Position numbers and translations under genes: made by a program. This document shows, piece after piece, positions 57,136 to 64,000 of a DNA stretch of 64,000 nucleotides (positions are counted from its first letter, which is position 1; every line of letters begins with the position of its first letter). The stretch spans positions 186,001 through 250,000 of the forward strand of contig WGMR01000003.1 of assembly GCA_016124955.1 (NCBI GenBank), given 5' to 3'. A model generated the notes under the pieces. The model was not told where the DNA came from, searched no databases, and worked only from the letters and a program-made list of their open reading frames with translations. This DNA comes from Alphaproteobacteria bacterium (GTDB taxonomy: Bacteria; Pseudomonadota; Alphaproteobacteria; UBA9219; RFNS01).

Positions 57136-57515
57136 TGCTTCTTGCGCCGGAACGCCCCGGCAATGGTATCCCACGTGGAAGCCTGCCGCTCGGGGTTATG
57201 TTCCGAAAGCTGGACCTGCGGGCCTTCCTTGCCCTCGCCCGCCTTTACGCGCAGCCCCACCTGGCTAAGAATTTTGTTGAGCGAGCCGCTGCTTTCATGT
57301 GGCTTTTCCTCGGCCGTCGGCATCTCGCCGCCCGTGCGGGCAACGAACTCGACGGCATGGGTCGCAATCGCTTTCAAATGCGGCTTGGCAAGGCCCAACA
57401 GAAGGGCATGGTCCCGCACGGCCTGCGCGATCAGAAGGCGCTGCGCCTCAATGCGGTTGCCTTCCGCGGTTTCCAGCGCGGCCTTGATCTTTTCGACGAC
57501 ATATTCCTCGCTCAT
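57132..57515 (-). CDS. Conserved-looking protein of unknown function next to mfd
   Basis: A 127-residue soluble, mainly helical protein. Residues 1-60 (EKIKAALETAEGNRIEAQRL, then AVRDHALLLGLAKPHLKAI) look like a helical bundle of the kind annotated hypothetical in alphaproteobacteria; the second half is low-complexity and charged, ending RRKKH. No enzyme motif or membrane segment. It is convergent with the exported-protein gene (four-base stop overlap) and lies 86 bases upstream of the mfd stop side, on the same strand as mfd but not closely linked. Confidence 0.72.
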   Translation of the reverse strand: MSEEYVVEKIKAALETAEGNRIEAQRLLIAQAVRDHALLLGLAKPHLKAIATHAVEFVARTGGEMPTAEEKPHESSGSLNKILSQVGLRVKAGEGKEGPQVQLSEHNPERQASTWDTIAGAFRRKKH

Positions 57516-57601
57516 AGGCGACTCCCTGTTGCGCGGCCTAAAACAGCTTATACGGTAATCGGTAAATTGCCAAAATTCATTAATATCGCGGATTTTCTTG
57601 T

Positions 57602-60600
57602 TCAGGCGGCAAGTTCGGCCAATTGCGACAGCGATTTCTTGATCCCGTTCAGCCGCTCTTCGGCATCGTGCCAGGCGCGGATCAGCACAAGTTTCTGATC
57701 AGGCCGCAGCTTTGCCGCGCCGCTTTGCCGTTGCAGCCAATCGACCAGCCTTTCGGGTTTCCCGAACACATTGTTGTGGAAGGAAATGACCGCGCCTTTG
57801 GGGCCCACATCGATTTTATCGATCCCGGCCTGCTTGCAAACATGTTTGACTTTAATAACTTGCAACAAGTTCTCAACCTCATCCGGCAACTTGCCGAAAC
57901 GGTCCACCAGCTCGGCCGCGAAGGCATCGATCTCCTGTTCCTCGATCAATCCGGCTAGGCGGCGATAGAGCCCAAGCCGGACGTTAAGATCCGTCACATA
58001 GGTTTCAGGGATCAGCACGGGAATCCCGAGGTTAATCTGTGGCGTCCAGCCCGTGTCAGCCTCCGGCGCGTCCACGCCGCCTTCGCGCGCAGCGGCCACC
58101 GCCTCTTCCAGCATTTGCTGATAAAGCTCCACGCCAACCTCGCGGATATGCCCGGATTGTTCCTCGCCCAGCAAATTGCCTGCTCCGCGAATATCCATAT
58201 CGTGGCTCGCGAGCTGGAAGCCCGCGCCAAGTTGATCGAGCGTCTGGATAACCTCAAGCCGCTGCTGCGCCGTTTGCGTGAGTATCGCGTCGGGCGCATA
58301 GGTGAAATAGGCGTAAGCGCGCTGCTTGGCGCGGCCAACGCGCCCGCGCAGCTGGTAAAGCTGCGACAGGCCGAACATATCGGCCCGGTGGATGATCAGC
58401 GTGTTCGCGTTCGGTATATCCAGCCCGGATTCGATAATGTTGGTCGAAAGCAGAATATCGAACTTGCCCACATCGAAGGCTTCCATAATATCCTCAAGCT
58501 GCTGAGCCGGCATCCGGCCGTGCGCCACGCACATGCGCGCCTCCGGCACCAGTTCCCCAAGCTGCTTTTGCACATCCGCAAGGTCTTGTATGCGCGGGCA
58601 CACATAAAAACTTTGCCCGCCGCGGAAATGTTCACGCATGATCGCTTCGCGTATCACCATCGGGTCGAAGGGCAGCACAAAGGTCCGCACCGCCAGCCTG
58701 TCAACCGGCGGCGTGGTAATCAGGCTTAGCTCCCGTACGCCCGCCAGCGCCAGTTGCAGCGTGCGCGGGATGGGCGTCGCCGTGAGCGTCAGCACATGCA
58801 CGTCAGCGCGAATTTCCTTCAACCGCTCCTTCTGCTTCACACCAAAGTGTTGTTCTTCGTCGATGATAAGCAACCCAAGCCGTCGAAAACCCACTTCCTT
58901 GCCCAGAAGCGCGTGCGTGCCGATGACGATATCGACCTTGCCGTCCTTCAGTTCCTGCCTTGTGCGGTCGGCATCCTTGGCGCTAACGAAGCGCGAAAGC
59001 TGTTCGATCCTGATCGGGAAACCGGCAAAGCGCTGCGTAAAATTCTGGAAATGCTGGCGTGCCAGCAACGTGGTCGGCACCACCACCGCCACCTGCAACC
59101 CGGCCTGCGCGGCGATAAAGGCGGCACGCAGAGCTACTTCGGTCTTGCCGAAACCGACATCACCGCACACCAGCCTGTCCATCGCCTTGCCAGCCGCCAG
59201 GTCCTGCGCGACATCTTCGATCGCGCGCGCTTGATCTTCGGTTTCCGCATAAGGGAAACGGGCCGCGAATTCATGATAGATACCGCCGGTGATATCGATT
59301 TTTTCGGCGGTCTTCAGCGCCCGCTCGGCGGCGATCTTGATCAATGCGTCCGCCATATCCTTAAGCCGCTTCTTGACCCGCGCCTTGCGCTGCTGCCAGC
59401 CGACGCCCCCGAGCCGGTCGAGGTTTGCCCCGGCTTCTTCCGAACCATAGCGGGAAAGAATGTCTATATTCTCGACCGGCACGAACAGCTTGTCGCCACC
59501 GTCGTAAATCAGTTTGAGGCAATCATGCGCGGCACCGGCCACGCTTATGGCTTCAAGCCCTTCATAGCGGCCAATGCCGTGTTCGGCATGAACAACGAAA
59601 TCGCCCGGGTTAAGCGCGCCAAGTTCGATCCGGAACTGATCCGAAAGTTTTTTCTTGCGCACCGCACGCACCATGCGGTCACCAAGCAGATCCTGCTCGC
59701 TGATTACCGCAAGGTCGGGTGCCACGAAACCGTGCTCAAGTCCCAGAATGATCGCGCCCGTTACGCCCGCGCCAAGCCGGCGCAACGCGTCATAGCTTTC
59801 GGCCACCGCGATGCTTTGTACGCCTCTTTCTTTTGCCATAAGTATGAGCCGTTCCCGCGCGCCTTTGCTGTAGCAGGCAAGCGCGGTGCGGCGGCCGGCA
59901 TTATGGTGTTCGGCGCAATGCGTCATCAACGCGGCTGTAAGGTCGGCATTCTTCTGCGCCCTGATATCGGCAAAATCCCGCCCGCGATGCCCTTGCACAT
60001 CGATCACACCGGTTTTTTCCTCGGTCGCCGCAAAGGGCGAAAGCTGGCCCGCCGCACGCGGCGCCACTGCTTCATCGATCTGCGCCAGCGAAAGATACAT
60101 CGAAGCAGGCGGAACCGGTTTATAGACGCCGCCCTGCCCGCGCTTGCCCTTGCGCGCAGCCTGCAAAAGGCTCGTACGCGCCTGGTAAAAATCTTCCGCC
60201 TGCGCCATGCGGGCTGCCAGCGCCTGGTCAGCCTGCCAATCCAGCATCACGGGCGCTTCCGGTGCGTAATCGAACAGGCTGGAAAGCGAAGGATAGAAAA
60301 GCGGAAGCCAATGCTCCATGCCTGGAAATTTGCGGCGCTCCGTCACCGCTTCGTACAGCGGGTCATCGTCATTGATGGCGCCGAACAGCGCACGGTAGCC
60401 GCTGCGGAAGCGATGCACGGACTGGTCGTTTAGCTGCACTTCCGCCATGGGCTGGAGCGCAAACCCATCAATCTTCGCTTCCGTAATTTGCGTCATGGGG
60501 TCGAAAGTGCGGATCGCCTCGATCTCGTCGCCGAACAGATCAATGCGCATCGCCTGTTCCGTGCCCGGCGGAAATAAATCAATGATATCGCCGCGCACCG

Positions 60601-61090
60601 CGAATTCACCCGGCTCGCGCACCGTATCGCTGCGGTTGTAGCCGTTGGCTGCCAGATAGGCCAAAAGACCGGCCTGCTCAAGCCGCCCGCCGGTATGGAT
60701 ATCAAGCCGCGCTTCGCGGGCAAATTCCGGGCCGGGTATTTTCTGCATCACCGCATTGACGGTGGTGAGAATAATGTGCGGCTTATCAATGCCGCCCGCA
60801 AGCGCGCCAAGCGTGGCTATGCGCTGCGCAACGATGGAAGCGTTCGGGGATATTCTGTCATAAGGCAGGCAATCCCAGGCCGGGAACGGCAGCACCGCAA
60901 GATCGGGCGCGAAGAAACCGACAAGATCCGCGAGCGCGGCCGCGCGTATGTCATCGATCGCGATATGCAAAAGCCCGCGTCCGCGCGCCTTCTGTGCCAG
61001 CTCGGCCAGCACGCGCGCATCGTGACCAGCAGGGCAGCCGGCCAGCAGCGTCCGCCCTGACGCGGCGATATCGAAGCCGTACGCGAACAT
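57602..61090 (-). CDS. mfd: Transcription-repair coupling factor Mfd
   Basis: Removes RNA polymerase stalled at DNA lesions and recruits UvrA. The 1162-residue protein has the UvrB-homology N-terminal part (PFPAWDCLPYDRISPN), the RNA polymerase interaction CarD-like domain (LNPGDFVVHAEHGIGRYEG; first 19 shown), then the translocase with Walker A GDVGFGKTEVALRAAF near 646, Walker B DEEQHFGVKQKE near 744, [15 protein letters not shown] and [20 protein letters not shown]. Its start overlaps the sdhE stop (TGATG), so it is translationally coupled to it. Confidence 0.98.
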   Translation of the reverse strand: MFAYGFDIAASGRTLLAGCPAGHDARVLAELAQKARGRGLLHIAIDDIRAAALADLVGFFAPDLAVLPFPAWDCLPYDRISPNASIVAQRIATLGALAGGIDKPHIILTTVNAVMQKIPGPEFAREARLDIHTGGRLEQAGLLAYLAANGYNRSDTVREPGEFAVRGDIIDLFPPGTEQAMRIDLFGDEIEAIRTFDPMTQITEAKIDGFALQPMAEVQLNDQSVHRFRSGYRALFGAINDDDPLYEAVTERRKFPGMEHWLPLFYPSLSSLFDYAPEAPVMLDWQADQALAARMAQAEDFYQARTSLLQAARKGKRGQGGVYKPVPPASMYLSLAQIDEAVAPRAAGQLSPFAATEEKTGVIDVQGHRGRDFADIRAQKNADLTAALMTHCAEHHNAGRRTALACYSKGARERLILMAKERGVQSIAVAESYDALRRLGAGVTGAIILGLEHGFVAPDLAVISEQDLLGDRMVRAVRKKKLSDQFRIELGALNPGDFVVHAEHGIGRYEGLEAISVAGAAHDCLKLIYDGGDKLFVPVENIDILSRYGSEEAGANLDRLGGVGWQQRKARVKKRLKDMADALIKIAAERALKTAEKIDITGGIYHEFAARFPYAETEDQARAIEDVAQDLAAGKAMDRLVCGDVGFGKTEVALRAAFIAAQAGLQVAVVVPTTLLARQHFQNFTQRFAGFPIRIEQLSRFVSAKDADRTRQELKDGKVDIVIGTHALLGKEVGFRRLGLLIIDEEQHFGVKQKERLKEIRADVHVLTLTATPIPRTLQLALAGVRELSLITTPPVDRLAVRTFVLPFDPMVIREAIMREHFRGGQSFYVCPRIQDLADVQKQLGELVPEARMCVAHGRMPAQQLEDIMEAFDVGKFDILLSTNIIESGLDIPNANTLIIHRADMFGLSQLYQLRGRVGRAKQRAYAYFTYAPDAILTQTAQQRLEVIQTLDQLGAGFQLASHDMDIRGAGNLLGEEQSGHIREVGVELYQQMLEEAVAAAREGGVDAPEADTGWTPQINLGIPVLIPETYVTDLNVRLGLYRRLAGLIEEQEIDAFAAELVDRFGKLPDEVENLLQVIKVKHVCKQAGIDKIDVGPKGAVISFHNNVFGKPERLVDWLQRQSGAAKLRPDQKLVLIRAWHDAEERLNGIKKSLSQLAELAA

Positions 61091-61353
61091 CAGGCCGCCA
61101 CCTTGTGGCCGAGCAATAGCTTCATCACCGTGCCGTTCTTTTCAGGCGGCGCGCTTTCGCGCCCGGCATACCAGTTGTAAAGATCCGGGTCGCTTTCCAG
61201 TAAAAGTTCTTCATATTCATCGAGCTGCCGTTCCGACAGCGTATGAATATGCAAATCGGCGAAGGTGCCGAGAATCAGGTCCATTTCCTTTGTGCCCCGG
61301 TGCCAGCTGCGGAAACGCAAGCGTTCACGGCGTTCTTTCAGATCACTTGCCAT
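61090..61353 (-). CDS. sdhE: Succinate dehydrogenase assembly factor SdhE
   Basis: Helps attach FAD to succinate dehydrogenase (and fumarate reductase). The 87-residue protein has the invariant RGTKEMDLILG (RGxxE) near residues 19-29 and YEELLLESDPDLYNWYAG. The sdhE-mfd pair opposite recG is a common alphaproteobacterial arrangement. The Fur-like box at 61368-61382 lies only 15 bases from its start codon and may affect it as well as the divergent small gene. Confidence 0.95.
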   Translation of the reverse strand: MASDLKERRERLRFRSWHRGTKEMDLILGTFADLHIHTLSERQLDEYEELLLESDPDLYNWYAGRESAPPEKNGTVMKLLLGHKVAA

Positions 61354-61382
61354 AGCCTACCTAATAGTGATAATTATTATCA
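61347..61382 (+). promoter_or_regulatory. Fur-type operator overlapping a plus-strand promoter
   Basis: TGATAATTATTATCA (61368-61382) is a perfect 7-1-7 inverted repeat identical to the core Fur box described for B. subtilis (TGATAATNATTATCA). It overlies the -10 (GATAAT, 61369-61374) of a promoter whose -35 is TTGCCA (61347-61352), 16 bases apart. Transcription would start near 61382, 37 bases before the 68-residue membrane protein gene. Repression by an iron-sensing Fur-family regulator is the natural reading. Confidence 0.65.
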
Positions 61383-61418
61383 TCTTGAGATTAAGACCCA
61401 GACCAAACGGATGCCCCT

Positions 61419-61625
61419 ATGCATTATCTAACACGCCGCATCGCACGCAACATTCATATCGCCGCAGCCTTATACAACGTCGCCTACATCTACACGCCCA
61501 TCCACGCTTGGTCATACGGGTTGGCCGTACTTCAGTATATCAGCTTTCCGCTCCTTATCGTCACGGGCTTGTACTTTATGAGCGCCAAAAGATTGGCAAA
61601 GAAACTGGCCACCAAAACGGCATAG
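61419..61625 (+). CDS. Small membrane protein downstream of a Fur box
   Basis: A 68-residue, basic protein with two membrane-spanning stretches (about 12-28, [16 protein letters not shown], and 33-54, [18 protein letters not shown]), a basic N-terminus (RRIARN) and Lys-rich C-terminus. No family recognised. It follows a promoter with a Fur-type operator and lies 40 bases before recG on the same strand. The ribosome site is weak. Regulation suggests a role in iron supply or iron-limitation response, but this is inference from the operator. Confidence 0.62.
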   Translation: MHYLTRRIARNIHIAAALYNVAYIYTPIHAWSYGLAVLQYISFPLLIVTGLYFMSAKRLAKKLATKTA

Positions 61626-61665
61626 CGCTTATACTGCATGCGTCTTACCTGCATCAAGGCAGACC

Positions 61666-63747
61666 GTGCGCCCACAGATTTTATACCCGCTTTTCGCCGC
61701 CATTAAAACGCTGCCCGGCATTGGCCTGCGGCTCGCGCCGCTGGTCGAAAAACTGTGCGGTCCGCATGTGGCCGATCTGTTGTGGCACGCGCCCGCGGGT
61801 CTGATCGACCGCACCTACCGCCCCACGATCGCGGCGGCGGAAGCCGGCAGGGTCGCCACGCTTGTCGTTACGGTCAAAAGCCATCGCAAGCCGCCGCAAC
61901 CGCGCACGCCGGCCCGCGTTATTTGCGCCGACGATACCGGCGAAGTCGCGCTCACCTTTTTCCACGCGAAGGGCGATTGGCTTGAGCGCAACTACCCGGT
62001 TGGCAAAAAAATGGCCGTCAGCGGGCGGCTTGAACGGTTCCGTAATGAGCTGCAAATCAGCCACCCGGATTACGCCGTCCCCGCCGCGCAGATCGATAAA
62101 ATCCCGCTGCTCGAACCCGTTTACCCGCTGAGCGAAGGGCTTTCGCTAAAGCTGATGCGCAAGCTGGCCGAAGGCGCGCTCGTGAAACTTCCGGCGCTGC
62201 CCGAATGGCTCGATGAAAATCACCTGAAGCGTGAAAAATGGCCGGACTGGAAAAGCGCCGTCACCCGGCTGCACCGGCCACAGCACCCGGATGATCTCGC
62301 GCTCACACAGCCTTGGCGCATGCGGTTGGCGTACGACGAATTGCTGGCAGATCAGCTCGCGCTTGCGGTGATCCGCGATCATCACCGCGCCATCAACGGG
62401 CGGGCATTGCAGGGCAACGGTGCGCTGGTTGTGAAGCTGGCCGAAAGCCTGCCCTACAAGCTTACGGGCGCGCAAAAACGCACCTGCAAGGAAATATCGA
62501 GCGATATGGCCGCCAAGGGACGCATGCTGCGCTTGCTGCAGGGCGATGTGGGCAGCGGCAAAACCGTGGTTGCACTTATGGCCATGCTGCAGGCGGTTGA
62601 GGCTGGCACACAAGCCGCCCTGCTCGCGCCCACCGAAATTCTGGCCAAGCAACATCATGACAATCTTCGCAAACTGCTCACACCGGTCGGGCTTGAAATA
62701 GGCCTGCTTGTCGGCAAGGGGCGCGGCAAGGATCGTGCGCCGGTTCTGGCCGGGCTTGCAAACGGCACACTCCCGCTTGTGGTGGGCACGCACGCGCTCA
62801 TTCAGCAAGATGTCGCGTTCAAAGACCTCGGCCTCGCTGTAATCGACGAACAGCACCGCTTCGGGGTGCAGCAACGGCTCCAACTCGCAGACAAGGGCAA
62901 GGGCGTTGATATCCTGGCGATGACCGCGACGCCGATCCCGCGCACGCTGGCGCTGACCGCTTATGGCGACATGGATGTTTCCCGGCTCGATGAAAAACCG
63001 CCCGGCCGTCACCCTATCGATACGCGCACGATCGATATTCAACGACTGGAAGAAGTCATAGACGGTCTCAAGCGACAGATGAATGCGGGCGCGCAGGCTT
63101 ATTGGGTTTGCCCGCTGGTCACGGGCAGCGAAAGCAGCGACCTTGCCGCCGCAACCGAGCGCGCCGAATTGCTTAAGGAAAAACTGGGGGCAACCAAGGT
63201 CGGGCTCGTGCACGGCCAGATGCCAACGGCGCAAAAAGATACGGTAATGGAAAAATTCGCGCGCGGCGAGATCGCCGTGCTCGCCGCCACCACGGTGATC
63301 GAGGTCGGCGTCGATGTGCCGAACGCCACGCTGATGGTGGTAGAACATGCTGAACGCTTCGGCCTTGCGCAGATGCACCAGCTACGCGGGCGCGTCGGGC
63401 GCGGCGCCGGGCAATCCACCTGCCTGCTTTTATATCAGGGCCCTTTGGGCGGAATGTCGCGGCAACGGCTCAAGCTTTTGCGCGAAACCGAAGATGGCTT
63501 CCGGATCGCCGAGGAGGATTTACGTTTGCGCGGCGCAGGCGAGCTGCTTGGTACACGCCAGAGCGGAACACCGGATTTCCGGCTCGCGGACCTCGGCGTG
63601 CACGGTGATTTGCTGCTCACCGCCCGCGATGACGCCAAGCTGATTTTATCGAAAGACCCGAATTTGATGTCGAAGCGCGGGCAGGCGCTGCGTACGCTGC
63701 TTTACCTGTTTAACAAGGATACGGCAGTGCGGCTGTTCCGCAGCTGA
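61666..63747 (+). CDS. recG: ATP-dependent DNA helicase RecG
   Basis: Branch-migration helicase that remodels stalled replication forks and Holliday junctions. The 693-residue protein has the wedge/OB domain at the N-terminus ([17 protein letters not shown], then [13 protein letters not shown]), Walker [16 protein letters not shown] near 292, [11 protein letters not shown] near 393, [20 protein letters not shown] and [19 protein letters not shown]. The start is GTG at 61666 (first codons GTG CGC CCA); no better ATG fits. It may share the iron-regulated transcript of the small gene upstream. Confidence 0.97.
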   Translation: MRPQILYPLFAAIKTLPGIGLRLAPLVEKLCGPHVADLLWHAPAGLIDRTYRPTIAAAEAGRVATLVVTVKSHRKPPQPRTPARVICADDTGEVALTFFHAKGDWLERNYPVGKKMAVSGRLERFRNELQISHPDYAVPAAQIDKIPLLEPVYPLSEGLSLKLMRKLAEGALVKLPALPEWLDENHLKREKWPDWKSAVTRLHRPQHPDDLALTQPWRMRLAYDELLADQLALAVIRDHHRAINGRALQGNGALVVKLAESLPYKLTGAQKRTCKEISSDMAAKGRMLRLLQGDVGSGKTVVALMAMLQAVEAGTQAALLAPTEILAKQHHDNLRKLLTPVGLEIGLLVGKGRGKDRAPVLAGLANGTLPLVVGTHALIQQDVAFKDLGLAVIDEQHRFGVQQRLQLADKGKGVDILAMTATPIPRTLALTAYGDMDVSRLDEKPPGRHPIDTRTIDIQRLEEVIDGLKRQMNAGAQAYWVCPLVTGSESSDLAAATERAELLKEKLGATKVGLVHGQMPTAQKDTVMEKFARGEIAVLAATTVIEVGVDVPNATLMVVEHAERFGLAQMHQLRGRVGRGAGQSTCLLLYQGPLGGMSRQRLKLLRETEDGFRIAEEDLRLRGAGELLGTRQSGTPDFRLADLGVHGDLLLTARDDAKLILSKDPNLMSKRGQALRTLLYLFNKDTAVRLFRS

Positions 63748-64000
63748 TCAGAGCGAACCGGGCGCGAGCTTGACCTTAAGGCCATCCAGCTTGTCGTTAA
63801 AAACGATCTGGCAGGCAAGGCGCGAATCCTCGGTCACTTCGAATGCGCCGTCAAGCATGCCCACCTCTTCCTCGGTGCGCTCGGGAATCTTGTCTTTCCA
63901 TTCCTGATCGACATAGACGTGGCAAGTCGCGCACGCGCACGAACCGCCGCACTGCGCAAGAATGGGGATGCCGCCTTCGCGGATGATCTCCATCACCGTC
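63748..64000 (-). CDS. 2Fe-2S ferredoxin, adrenodoxin type (5' end outside window)
   Basis: C-terminal 83 codons of a plant/adrenodoxin-type ferredoxin. The window shows TVMEIIREGGIP, the cluster motif CGGSCACATCHVYV (Cys ligands of the C-x5-C-x2-C type), the fourth Cys in SRLACQIVF, and the end LKVKLAPGSL. Such proteins pass electrons in iron-sulfur cluster assembly or to monooxygenases. The reading frame is open to the window edge, so the gene starts beyond it. It converges with recG directly at the stop. Confidence 0.94.
   Translation of the reverse strand, partial: TVMEIIREGGIPILAQCGGSCACATCHVYVDQEWKDKIPERTEEEVGMLDGAFEVTEDSRLACQIVFNDKLDGLKVKLAPGSL

Noticed and set aside
58754-60433. 559-codon open frame on the plus strand opposite mfd
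   Set aside because: Antisense of conserved Mfd domains; no start signal or motif.

Overview
The window is chromosomal housekeeping DNA from an alphaproteobacterium, probably a free-living, respiring, Gram-negative member of a deep branch (Rhodospirillales- or Micavibrio-like). I cannot fix the genus from the sequence. Support for this comes from several gene orders typical of the class: tpiA-secG-pyrG, ppiD next to trpE, tig-clpP-clpX-lon-hup followed by tRNAs and nuo, nuoN-birA-coaX-rnj-DUF1467, and recG opposite sdhE-mfd. A three-gene R. rubrum-type transhydrogenase (pntA1/pntA2/pntB) and a 14-gene nuo set with separate nuoC and nuoD agree. No phage, IS element, CRISPR array or toxin/defence island was seen, and base and codon use is even except for a few short AT-rich patches.

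Layout. 1-1540 (minus): pyrG start, secG, tpiA. 1631-8489 (mostly plus): ppiD, trpE, trpG, trpD, trpC, with a reversed YibQ-type deacetylase gene between trpE and trpG. 8486-15048 (minus): pntB, pntA2, a small membrane protein, pntA1, an ABC1/AarF-family kinase, fabG, fabD. 15164-20037 (plus): hldD, hldE, a GT4 glycosyltransferase and a prepilin-peptidase-like protein, followed by a small coiled-coil gene with its own AT-rich promoter region. 20440-43093 (minus): alaS, tag, DUF1467, rnj, coaX, birA and nuoN back to nuoA, with two RNA methyltransferase genes inserted between nuoF and nuoG. 43236-45111: tRNA-Asp, a multi-TM GT-C-like protein and tRNA-Val. 45191-52816: hup, lon, clpX, a PIG-L deacetylase, clpP, tig. 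52890-57515: tRNA-Leu, a small unknown gene, nnr, tRNA-His, glnA and two unknown genes. 57602-64000: mfd, sdhE, a small membrane protein, recG and the end of a 2Fe-2S ferredoxin gene.

The genes cover complex I and transhydrogenase (NADH/NADPH balance and proton motive force), envelope building (fatty acid initiation, heptose for LPS core, glycosyltransferases, deacetylases), tryptophan synthesis, ammonium assimilation, protein quality control (trigger factor, ClpXP, Lon) and DNA repair (Mfd, RecG, Tag). Many start/stop overlaps (ATGA, TGATG, GTGA) point to translational coupling.

The less expected signals are small: a perfect 7-1-7 Fur box lying on the -10 of a promoter for a 68-residue membrane protein upstream of recG; a strong promoter followed by three hairpins and a terminator beside tRNA-His, opposite glnA (a candidate ~78-nt RNA); a glnA terminator that also encodes the signal peptide of the next gene; a membrane-protein gene whose last codons are the 5' part of tRNA-Val; and a prepilin-peptidase-like protein that lacks the GxGD catalytic motif.
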